Below, piece by piece: positions 11,815 through 20,995 of a stretch of 64,000 nt of DNA. The stretch comes from Impatiens glandulifera. Taxonomy: Eukaryota > Streptophyta > Magnoliopsida > Ericales > Balsaminaceae. A program made the translations under genes and the position numbers. The notes beneath the pieces were generated by a model, which was not told the origin of the DNA, made no database searches, and was given only the letters and a program-made list of their open reading frames with translations. The stretch spans positions 54,614,771 to 54,678,770 of the forward strand of contig NC_061867.1 in assembly GCF_907164915.1 (NCBI RefSeq). The letters run 5' to 3'. The stretch's first letter is position 1. Every line of letters begins with the position of its first letter.

Positions 11815-12170
11815 TGTCATGTTCTTTTAACTACAATGTCATGTTCTTTCAACTATAATGTTATGTTTTTAACACTACAATGTCATGTCATGTTTTGCAC
11901 CAAAATAAAATGTCTATTAAACTGCAGTTCATTTAAAAAAAATTGAATGTCATGTTTATTATTTCAAAACATGACATTCAAGCTTAATACAACATTAAAA
12001 TTGACAATTTTCATTTTTAATATTTTTTCATTTTTTGTATTTTGAATTTCGGTTACATTACACTTTCAACTGTAATGTCACGTTCTTTCAAATGTAATGT
12101 CATGTTCTTTCAACCGCAATGTTATGTTTTTAACACTGCAATGTCATGTCATGTTTTTAATACTGAAATT
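11815..12170. repeat. Cluster of short AATGTCATGTT-type repeats in the MULE
   Basis: Many copies of AATGTCATGTT, often preceded by AACTGC or AACTAC, are strung together on both sides of 11940. The same word in the opposite orientation (AACATGACATTGCAGTT) makes up other clusters of this MULE at 13315-13555, 14565-15060 and 18190-18690, so the element carries an internal repeat family that changes orientation between its halves. Confidence 0.8.
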
Positions 12171-12191
12171 TCTCTCTTATTCTTCAGCTTC

Positions 12192-13274
12192 ATGGGTGAA
12201 CCATCATCATCCCCTCCCAATGTTCAAATCCCCATTGTTGGCATGACTTTTGATTCTGAAAATGAACTTCGTGAGTATTATAATGCTTACGCACAATCAA
12301 AGGGTTTCAGCATTTGTAAGTTAGGAGCAAGAAATGGACAAGATGGAAAGCAAAAGTGGTTTTCCATTGCATGTGCTAAAAATGGTGTATTTACTTCAAA
12401 AGGAAAAAAATATTTTACAACTTAAACCTTCCATCAAGACGAATTGTAAGGCTAAGATTAACGTTGCTGTTAGGAATGAGTGTGAATTTGAGATTACTAG
12501 TGTCTACCTTGAGCACAACCATATATTGAGCACGGGAAAGTCTAGACATATTAGATCTCACAAAATTCTAGATTCAATTGCGAAGAGAAGATTGGAAGTA
12601 AACGATGTAGCTGAAATACCTTTGTCAAAAACATTTCAATCTATTGTGGTTGAAGCTGGAGGATATGAGAATTTGAACTTTGATGAGAGAAGTTGTAGAA
12701 ATTTTATTTCGAAAGCTAGAAGGTTGAGGTTAGGAAATGGTGATGCCGAAGCTCTTTGTCAATATTTCAACCGAATGCAAAGTAGATGTTTAAATTTTTA
12801 TTATCTTTATGATCTAGACGAGGAATCCCGGATAAAGAATGTATTTTGGGCTGATGGTAGATGTAGGGCTGCTTATGAGTATTTTTCGGATGTCATAACT
12901 TTTGACACAACATATTTGACAAACCGCTATGACATGCATTTTGCTCCCTTTGTCGGGGTTAATCATCATGGACAATCTATTTTGCTCGGATGTGGCTTAC
13001 TATCTAGTGAGGATTCTGAGTCATTTTTTGAATTTGTATTGTTCTTAGGATTTTCTGCATTTTCTGGATTTTTTTCATTTTTATTGTTCATTTCATTGTT
13101 TCTGCATTTTCAATGTAGGATCATGTCTCTACTCAAGAACAATTGAATGATCAAGTATCGACTCAAGAACAATGGAATGATCCAGTCTCGACTCAACTTT
13201 CATTCACATCACTTTTGTCATGTCAACTTTCCCATGTTGCCGATACATATGAGGACAACATTCAACGTAGATAG
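12192..13274 (+). pseudogene. MULE transposase of the FAR1/FRS type, frameshifted and truncated
   Basis: The ATG at 12192 follows a CAG acceptor-like site and opens a FAR1-type DNA-binding domain (GMTFDSENELREYYNAYAQ, then KGFSICKLG). The frame stops at 12424. A second frame carries the expected continuation (KTNCKAKINVAV, VYLEHNH), so there is a one-base frameshift, probably in the A run near 12403-12411. The frame then runs through the start of a MULE transposase domain (VITFDTTYLTNRYDMHFAPF, GVNHHGQSILLGCGLLS, with the first catalytic Asp in FDTTY). It breaks off after SEDSESFFEF near a GT at 13039. A possible last exon 13119-13274 contains a short internal duplication (VSTQEQ twice). The rest of the catalytic domain and the SWIM zinc finger are missing. 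It lies opposite in strand to the ULP1 remnant. Confidence 0.82.
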
Positions 13275-13314
13275 TAATTGTATAAATATTTTGATTAAGC
13301 ACTGTTCGAATTTG

Positions 13315-13555
13315 TAACATGACATTGCAGTTCAAGTAACATGATATTGTAGTTCAAGTAACATGACATTGCAGTTCAAGTAACATGACATTACAGTTTA
13401 CAGTATTAACCAATAAAAAACAGTTTACAGTTTATAAACAACATGACATTGCAACTTATAAAAATAACATGACATTATAGTTGAAACAACATGACATTGT
13501 AGTCGACACAACATGACATTGTAGTTGAAACAACATGACATTTCAGAATTATGAA
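13315..13555. repeat. Cluster of ACATGACATTGCAGTT repeats between the MULE genes
   Basis: About ten near-copies of AACATGACATTGCAGTTCAA (variants with GTAGTT or GAAACA) are repeated head to tail between the transposase and ULP1 remnants. The orientation is reversed compared with the cluster at 11815-12170. Confidence 0.8.
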
Positions 13556-13623
13556 CAAGAAATCCTGTATTATAAATATGATAACCCAATATCAAGTTAA
13601 AAGCATACAAGCAAGTATCAAGT

Positions 13624-14568
13624 TTATAATTTAAAATCAATAGACAGGTTGATATTATTATTCTTCGAGTGCAAGATTCTGTTCACGTAATGATTCCTCA
13701 ACCAAATAAGTTTTTCCTTTGAATTGGCATGTGTGATGCCACACTTCCAATTATGGGTCTTGCCCATGTAATTCTCCATATGAAGTATCAGATACACTCC
13801 ACAATCATCATAGTTGCTGTTATCTTGCCACGGCATAGTGACCAACTTCATCTTGTGGGTGGAGAGTGCATCAGCAATGCGAGACTTCATCACAGACTTC
13901 AAAAAACCGGTTTAACAACATTTTTTGCCAGTCTTAACAAAATCTTTCGTTGTCGGCTTAAGAACATCTTTCGCCACCTTCTTAACAACATCATTCGCCA
14001 CTGGAGTTCTAAACTTCAAAGGTTTCCTCCTTAGACGGGGAGTTCTCTTATTCAACGGTATAGCTTGTATTATTTCCATGGGGATTGATAACGCAGTGGA
14101 TGGGGGTTCAGGCTCATGCTCAGGCTCATGTTCAGCCTCAAGCTCAGGCTCAGGCTCATGCTCAGGCTTGTCACTTCCACCATCATTGTGAGCGCTTGGA
14201 TTTTGTATGTATGCATTCAATATTTGAAGTATTGAATGTATGGATTGAACATTTGAAGAATTGCATGTTGAGATCTTTGTTAAGTTCTCAATTGTATCAC
14301 GCACATTCTTCCAAGCATCAACACTTGAATTCTCCACATTCTCCGAATCAGTTTCATTCTCCACATCATGCACATTCTCCACTGTAGGTAACTGAATCCT
14401 ATCAACAACCCTCCCTTGGCCGAATCCCCCATGTTCCTCTTCTTTTTGTACTCTTTCAGATACCATCTTGTCATCCCAACATGACAAGATAGGGAACTGT
14501 CTCTTGAATTTACTTCTTGTACTATAATCTAATACCCTGCCCAAGTAGCACAACTGAAACAAAGACAC
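13624..14568 (-). pseudogene. ULP1-like cysteine protease gene carried by the MULE, incomplete
   Basis: ULP1 proteases cleave SUMO-type modifiers, and plant MULEs often carry a ULP1-like gene. Read on the minus strand, the frame 14568-13912 opens behind an acceptor-like TTTCAG near 14552. It encodes an acidic, E/P-rich linker (repeats of HEPEPE) followed by a basic Lys-rich stretch, and stops at 13912. The next frame (13902-13624) holds the recognisable end of a C48 peptidase: MPWQDNSNYDDCGVYLILHM with the active-site Cys, then YMGKTHNWKCG and LIWLRNHYVNRIL. The region that should carry the catalytic His was not found between the two, so the gene is internally deleted, or an exon has been missed. 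It is not expected to make an active protease. Confidence 0.7.
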
Positions 14569-15062
14569 GACAATGCAGTTAATATGTTATGACATTGTAG
14601 AGAAATTGCGGGAGGTGGATGTGGAGAAATTGCTTTCCTTTTTTTTTATTCATGGAAGATGCGGGAGGTGGAGGTGGTGAAACTGCTTTCCTTTTTTTAT
14701 TCACACTACAAAAAAATATGACAAATGAATTTAATTACAAGACAATACAATTAAAATAAAATAACAGGGCAATGAAGTTAAAATAATATGACATTGTTAT
14801 TCACTAACATGACAAAGTAGTTCAAGTAACATGACAAAGTAGTTCAAGTAACATGACAAAGTAGTTCAAGTAACATGACATTTCAGTCATGAAACATGGC
14901 ATTGCAGAAATGAAACATGACAATGCAGTTAAGAAAAATAACAGGACAGTTCAGTTAAATGATATTATTATTCACCTAACAAGACATTGCAGTTCATAAA
15001 ACATGACAATGCAATTAAGAAAATAACAGGACAGTGCATTTAAGATAACATGACATTGTTGT
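14565..15062. repeat. MULE internal repeat cluster flanking the nested hAT on its left
   Basis: Repeated AACATGACAATGCAGTT, AACATGACAAAGTAGTTCAA and GACATTGTTGTT words run up to the insertion point of the nested hAT. A 50-60-bp block (TGCGGGAGGTGGA with a T run) is also present twice near 14605-14700. Confidence 0.75.
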
Positions 15063-18000
15063 TAGGGGTGAGCATAATATGGGTTTACCCAAACCCAACC
15101 CTAACCCAAACCCAAAATATTAATTTGGGTTGGTTAATATGGGTTGGGTTGAGTATGGGTTGGGTTGAGTATGGGTTGAGTTTAATTTGGGTTGGGTTAG
15201 GGTTACCCAAATTACCCAAATTATATAAATTTAGTTTAATTTTCTATTATTAATCCAATATAAACTAATCATCTTCCAACTTTAAGTCGAACACGTTTTT
15301 GACATGTTTAACATATTTTTCATACGTTTAACACGTTTTGCACACATTTAACACGTTTTTAATATTACTAACACGTTTCACTTATAACATGTTTTTCACA
15401 CGTTTTTCACACGTTTAACACGTTTTTCACACGTTTAACACGTTTAACACGTTTTTCACACGTTTTCACATTTTTTACACGTTTTCACGTTTTTGATACG
15501 TTTAACACGTTTTTGACACGTTTAACACGTTTTTGACATATTTAACACATTTTCACACTAATAGCACGTTTTTCACGTTTTTGTCACGTTGAACATGTTT
15601 TTGACATGTTTAATACGTTTAACGCGTTTTGACAAGTTTAACACGTTTTTTACGTTTTTGACACGTTTAACACGTTTTAACATATTTAACACGTTAACAC
15701 GTTTTTGATAATTTAACACGATTTTCACGTTTTTGGCACGTTTAACACGTTTTAAACATATTTAACACGTTTTAAATAAGTTTAACACGATTTTCATGTT
15801 TATGGCACGTTTAACACGTTTTTGACATTTTAACACGTTTTTGATATGTTTAACACGTTTTTCACACGTTTAACACGTTTTTAATATTTTTATCACGTTT
15901 TCACACTTAAAACATGTTTTTCACACGTTTAACACGTTTTTATGTTTTTGGCTCGTTTAACAAGTTTTTGACATGTTTAACATGTTTTCATACTAATAAC
16001 ACGTTTTTATCATGTTTAACATGTTTTTGACATGTTTAATACGTTTAACGCGTTTTTGACAAACCTAACACGTTTTTTTATGTTTTTGGCACGTTTAACA
16101 CGTTTTTAACATAACTAACACGTTAACATATTTTTGATAAGTTTAACACGGTATTCATGTTTTTGGCACGTTTAACACGTTTTTAACATTTAAACACGTT
16201 TTTGATATGTTTAACACGTTTTCACACGTTTTTCACACATTTAACACGTGTTTCACACATTTAATATGTTTTTCACGTTTTTGGCATGTTAAACACATTT
16301 TTATCATATTTTTCACATTTTTGACACGTTTCACACGTATTTGGCACGTTTTGACACGTTTAATACGTTTTTGACATGTTTAACATATTTTTCATATTCT
16401 TAACACGTTTAATATGTTTGTAACATGTTTAATACGTTTGTAACATGTTTAACACGTTTTCACGTTTTTGACATTTTAACACGTTTTACACATTTAACAT
16501 ATTTTTGACATGTTTAACATATTTTTTTGCACGTTAACACGTTTTGTCACGTTTAACACGTTTTTGGCATTTTTGACACGTTAAATATGTTTTTCACACG
16601 TTTGACATTAAACATGTGAAAACATATTAAACGTGTCAAAAATGTGAAAAACATGTTAAACGTGTCAAAAACGTGTTAAACGTATCAAAATGTGCCAAAA
16701 CGAGGAAAACGTGTTAAACGTGCCAAAAACGTGGAATATGTGTCAAAACGTGTGAAAACATGTTAAACATGTTACAAACGTGTTAAACATGTTACAAACG
16801 TGTTAAACGTGTTAATAATGTGAAAAACGTGAAAAACATGTTAAACATGTCAAAACGTGTTAAACGTGCCAAAAACGTGAAAAATGTGTTAAATGTGTCG
16901 TAATCGTGAAAAATGTGTCAAACGTGTTAAAAACGTGTTAAACATGTCAAAACATGAAAATAGTGTCCAACGTGTCAAATGTGTTAAACGTGTGGAATGT
17001 GTCGAAAACGTGAAAACATGTCAAAAACGTGTTAAATGTCTCAAAACGTGGAAAACGTGTTAAACGTGCCAAAAATGTGAAAAACGTGTGAAAAGTGTCA
17101 ATAATGTGAAAACGTATTAAACGTGTCGAAAACGTGTCAAAACGTGGAAAACGTGTTAAACGTGTCAAAACGTGCCAAAATGTGAAAAAACGTGTGAAAC
17201 GTGTCAAAAATGTGAAAAATATGTTGAACGTGTCAAAACGTGTTAAACGTGTTAAAACGTGTTAAACGTGCCAAAAATGTGTCAAAATGTGATAAACGTG
17301 TCGAAAACGTGAAAAAACGTGTCAAAACGTGTCAAAAACGTGGAAAACGTGTTAAACGTGTCAAAACGTGCCAAAAACGTGTGAAATGTGTCAAAAATGT
17401 GAAAAATATGTTAAACGTGTTAAAACGCGTTAAACGTGCAAAAATGTGTTAAACGTGTCGAAATCGTGAAAAAACGTGTCAAAACGTGTCAAAAACATGG
17501 AAAACGTGTTAAACGTGTCAAAACGTGCCAAAAACGTGTGAAACGTGTCAAAAATGTGAAAATATGTTAAACGTGTTAAAACGTGTTAAACGTGCCAAAA
17601 ATGTGTCAAAATGTGTTAAACATGTCGAAAACGTGAAAAAACGTGTCAGAAACGTGGAAAATGTGTTAAACGTGTCAAAACGTGCCAAAAACGTGTGAAA
17701 CGTGTCAAAAATGTGAAAAATATGTTAAACGTGTCAAAACGTGTTAAACGTGCCAAAATATGTCAAAATGTGTTAAACGTGTTGAAAATGTGAAAAAACG
17801 TGTCAAATGTGTCAAACGTGTCAAAAACGTGTCAAACGTGTCACAAACGTGTTAAACGTGTTAAACGTGTTAAACATGCCAAAAACATGAAAAACGTGTT
17901 CAACGTGTCAAAAATGTGTTAAACGTGCCAAAAACGTGTTAAACGTGTGAAAAACGTATTAAAAATGTCAAAAACGTGAAAAACGTGTTAAACGAATAAA

Positions 18001-18185
18001 AATGTGTTAAATGAGTCAAATACATGTTAAATAAAACAATAAAAATAAAATAATTTGGGTTACCCAACCCATACCTAACCCATATTAGTAAATAATATGG
18101 GTTGAATTATGGGTTGGGTAAATTTAATTTGGGTTGAATATGGGTTGGGTAATACGGGTTGGGTTTACCCGTTTGCTCACCCCTA
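15063..18185. mobile_element. Nested hAT-type element with foldback interior
   Basis: Both ends are TAGGGGTGAGCA inverted repeats (15063 onward, and reversed at 18174-18185). They are flanked by a perfect 8-bp duplication ATTGTTGT (15055-15062 and 18186-18193), the hallmark of hAT insertion. Inside each end is a block rich in GGGTTGGGT/ACCCAACCC words (15078-15225 and 18055-18175). The remaining 2.7 kb is two mirror-image halves of a minisatellite (separate entry). There is no transposase ORF, so it is non-autonomous. It sits inside a repeat cluster of the MULE and so arrived after it. Confidence 0.92.
15285..18020. repeat. Mirror-image minisatellite array (about 20-bp unit) forming a giant inverted repeat
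   Basis: From about 15285 to 16610 the plus strand is a head-to-tail array of ACACGTTTAACACGTTTTT and GACACGTTT variants. At 16605-16625 the orientation flips, and to about 18020 the array reads as the reverse complement (AACGTGTTAAACGTGTCAAA, with GTGCCAAAAACGTG and GTGTGAAA variants). The two halves are each about 1.3-1.4 kb and centred near 16612, so a single strand could fold into a very long imperfect hairpin. ORFs seen here (for example 16947-17207 and 17240-17452) only reflect the repeat. Confidence 0.92.
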
Positions 18186-18189
18186 ATTG

Positions 18190-18690
18190 TTGTTCACCTA
18201 ACATGACAAAATAGTTCAAGTAACATTACATTGCAATTCATGAAACATGACATTGCAGATCATGTAACATGACATTGCAGTTCATTACAGTTCATTGCAG
18301 TTCATAAGCATGACATTGCATAAATGAAACATAATGCATTTAACAGAGTTAATAGGACAATACAGTTAACAGAAATAACAGGACAAAATAATTCATATAA
18401 CATTACATTGCAAATCATGAAACATGACATTGCAGCTCATGTAGCATGACATTGGAGTTCATTACAGTTCATTACATAATGCATTTAACAGAGTTAATAG
18501 GACAATACAGTTAACAGAAATAACATGACAAAATAATTCATATAACATTACATTGCAATTCATGAAACATGACATTGCAGCTCATGTAGCATGACATTGG
18601 AGTTTATTATAGTTCATTACAGTTCATAAACATGAAATTGCATAAATAAAACATAATGTAGTTAACAAAATCAACTAGACAATGCAGTTA
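18190..18690. repeat. MULE internal repeat cluster right of the nested hAT
   Basis: Further AACATGACATTGCAGTTCA-type repeats. A block of about 130 bp (AATGCATTTAACAGAGTTAA, GGACAATACAGTTAACAGAA, then CATGACATTGCAGCTCATG) is present twice, near 18330-18455 and 18478-18605. Confidence 0.75.
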
Positions 18691-19332
18691 ACTGTTGTTC
18701 GTTTGTTACCTTCGTTCTTCTTCCTAATTCTGTTTATTCTTCTTCTTCACTTCGTTCTTCTTCTTCACTGTTTTCATCTCAATCATTGTATTCGTCTTTT
18801 TTGCTTCGTTCTTCTTAGAAGCATCATATATAACCACTTGTTTATTTGATTCCTAAACATTACAAAAATGTCGCAAATTAGATTATATAACCGAATGTAC
18901 TAAAGTAAAAAATGATGAAGAAGTTACCATTTTGTGTTGAACGAAGAACGCGAGCAGACGATGGATTTTCTCTGATGATTAATGTTAGGGTTTTCTCTAA
19001 AGAACGCGAGCAGACGATGAAAATTGCTAGGATTCGAAAGCAGATGGATTTGAGAAAGAGAGAGAAATATGTGAATGTCTTGGAAGATGTTGAAGATGGT
19101 TGAGTTAATCAATTGCGTTTGTAAATCGCTAGAATTGCAGATGAACTTGAGAGAGAGAGAAAACCTAAAATGTTTGGGAAGATGAAAATGGCAAATGGAA
19201 GATGAAAGGGCGGGCTTCTGGGCTTTTGGGTTTTTAGATTTTTTTTTTATTGGGCCTACGTGGCTTGCCACGTAGACAGTCGCTGGGAGAATCGCTCTCC
19301 CGTAGCTGTCTGTATCATTTCTCATTATTTAA

Positions 19333-19900
19333 ATAACTTAAAGATAAATTATGAGTCTATTTAGAAATATTTAAATTTTATTTTGTCAATCAAAATATTT
19401 TTAATTTTTTTTTATTTAATATGATCTATAAAAAAAAATTCTAATGATATGATAAAAACATGGTAAGATCTAAATATTTATAAAACTAATCATTTTTTAA
19501 TATCTAATATTTAAACTAATTCAATCAAATTTATTATAGTAAAGGTATGACAATTGTATTATTTTTTATTTTTATAATTTAAAAAAAATTATTTTGGTTA
19601 ATATTTTAATGAATAAATAAATTAATACATAAAATAATATATGTAGATCAGTTCTTAAAAAAAATTATAAAGATTTATTTTTTAATCTAGCAAGAAAAAA
19701 AATTGAATATCTCCGGTCTCCGTGAGATCTCAGTTTGAGTCTGTCTAACTATACGTTTTTTCGCCTAGTTAAATTGGTTGAGAATGTATATAGTCATAGA
19801 TGGACGGATCTATGTTAGGCTCAAGCCTACCAAAAAAATTATTCTTTTATTATTTAGGTAACGATAATACTTCGTAATTTCTTAATTTTTTCAATTTAAA
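19333..19900. other. AT-rich spacer with a SINE- or tRNA-like relic
   Basis: Mostly AT-rich. A stretch at about 19700-19785 (CCGTGAGATCTCAGTTTGAG, then CGCCTAGTTAAATTGG) looks like a decayed tRNA-derived SINE, and a similar phrase GTCTAGTTAAATTGA occurs near 28613. The text ACGGATCTATGTTAGG near 19804 resembles the left edge of the possible hAT element at 47265. Nothing here encodes a protein. Confidence 0.45.
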
Positions 19901-19915
19901 TTATTTGTTCATACA

Positions 19916-20420
19916 TATATAATAATGCTTAATTTTTAAACTATCTGGATTATCGGGTCGATATATATGGTTAATTTGGATATATATGTTAAGAGTAAAT
20001 AAATATTTGGGTCGGATTGTGGGTTGACCTACACATAAATTAAGACGGTTAAAAATAAAATTAAAAATGATATATGTATGTTTCGGACTTGCACATAACA
20101 AAAACAAATATAACTTCTTAACCAACTAGGCTAATAAAACTTTATATTTTTAATTCAACACCAAATTTGATTAACGCGAGACATTTTTAACAATATAAGT
20201 TCAACTTTTTAACTAACTAATCTATATATATAATGATGCTTAATTTTTCAAAGTGTCCGGATTATCGGGTCGAGAACTTTGGTTAATTTGGATATATATG
20301 TGAGAGTAAATAGATATTTGAGTCGAATTGTGGGTCGACTCATCCATAAACTTCAAAAAGTTATATGTATGTTTCAAACTTGTAACCTAACAAAACAAGT
20401 ATAAGATTTTAATCAAGTGT
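19916..20420. repeat. Direct repeat pair (about 200 bp each, 310-bp offset), possible Helitron ends
   Basis: Copy 1 (about 19916-20130) and copy 2 (about 20226-20415) share TATATATAATRATGCTTAA, CCGGATTATCGGGTCGA, GGTTAATTTGGATATATATG, GAGTAAATARATATTTG and TTATATGTATGTTTC-type words in the same order. The start, TCTATATATATAATGATGC at 20220, is reminiscent of Helitron 5' ends, but no CTRR 3' end with a hairpin was found, so the class is open. Confidence 0.6.
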
Positions 20421-20995
20421 GATTGGGATGTTGTTTGCCGATGAATATAGGTCGATAACAATTGAAAATAGTTAAACAAATATAAATTAAATATTTGATT
20501 AACCAAAGTGTGAGGTCATGATGTTAAATATTAAAAAATATTAATTATATATTTGATAGTCCAAAGTGAAAAGTAAGATCACGAGATATGTCAGAAAATA
20601 AGGTTTATATCGAAATAAATAAAATGTTAAATGAGAGTATTCTATTTTTAATTTTAATATATTATTCGTAATTTGTTAAGAATTTTAAACATTGACTATA
20701 TATTATTATTATAATTATTTTAAAAAAAAATTTTTGTTATAATTTTATTCGGGTAAATTATACGGGAATTTTTCTATTTCGATAAAAAATAAATAAAATC
20801 TACTCGTTTTTATCGATAATTATGTTTAACTCGTAGAGATTAGAATAAAATATATACCTTCTTAAAGAAAACACCAACTTCGTTGTTTCGGGTTCCTGTA
20901 TCGAGATCCAGTCATTTTACAGACCCATTCTTTGGACCCGAAAACATACACAGAAGGAAGAAGCTGAGAAAGACGGGATAAAGGTAGCGGCGACA

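Larger units (their letters stand above)
11264..19323. mobile_element. 8.06-kb Mutator-like element (MULE) with FAR1-type transposase and ULP1 remnants
   Basis: The left end (11264-11339) and right end (19252-19323) are inverted copies of each other over about 72-76 bp. Both start GAGAAATGATACAGACAGC and continue with GGGAGAGCGATTCTCCCAG and ACTGTCTACGTGGC. Flanking the termini are ATTATTGAA (11255-11263) and ATTATTTAA (19324-19332), an 8-of-9 match to the 9-bp duplication expected for Mutator elements. Inside are a damaged transposase (plus strand), a damaged ULP1 protease gene (minus strand), clusters of a short TGACATTGCAGTT-type repeat and a nested hAT element. Broken reading frames suggest it can no longer move itself. 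MULEs carrying ULP1-like genes are known in plants. Confidence 0.92.

Noticed and set aside
13729..14191. Plus-strand ORFs across the ULP1 remnant
   Set aside because: They are shadows of the minus-strand frame, which carries the recognisable DDCGVY motif.
14085..14387. Plus-strand ORF rich in QAQAHAQ
   Set aside because: It is the antisense of the E/P-rich repeat in the ULP1-type gene.
15095..15120. Telomere-like CCCTAACCC words
   Set aside because: They belong to a block of degenerate ACCCAACCC/GGGTTGGGT repeats repeated at both ends of the hAT element, not to a regular 7-bp plant telomere array.
16947..17452. ORFs encoding F/T-rich or K/V-rich proteins
   Set aside because: They are translations of the minisatellite on either strand, have no start context and no domain.
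18912..19325. ORFs near the right MULE terminus on both strands
   Set aside because: They run into the TIR and contain a repeated GAACGCGAGCAGACGATG block; they may be part of a leader but no protein family is recognisable.
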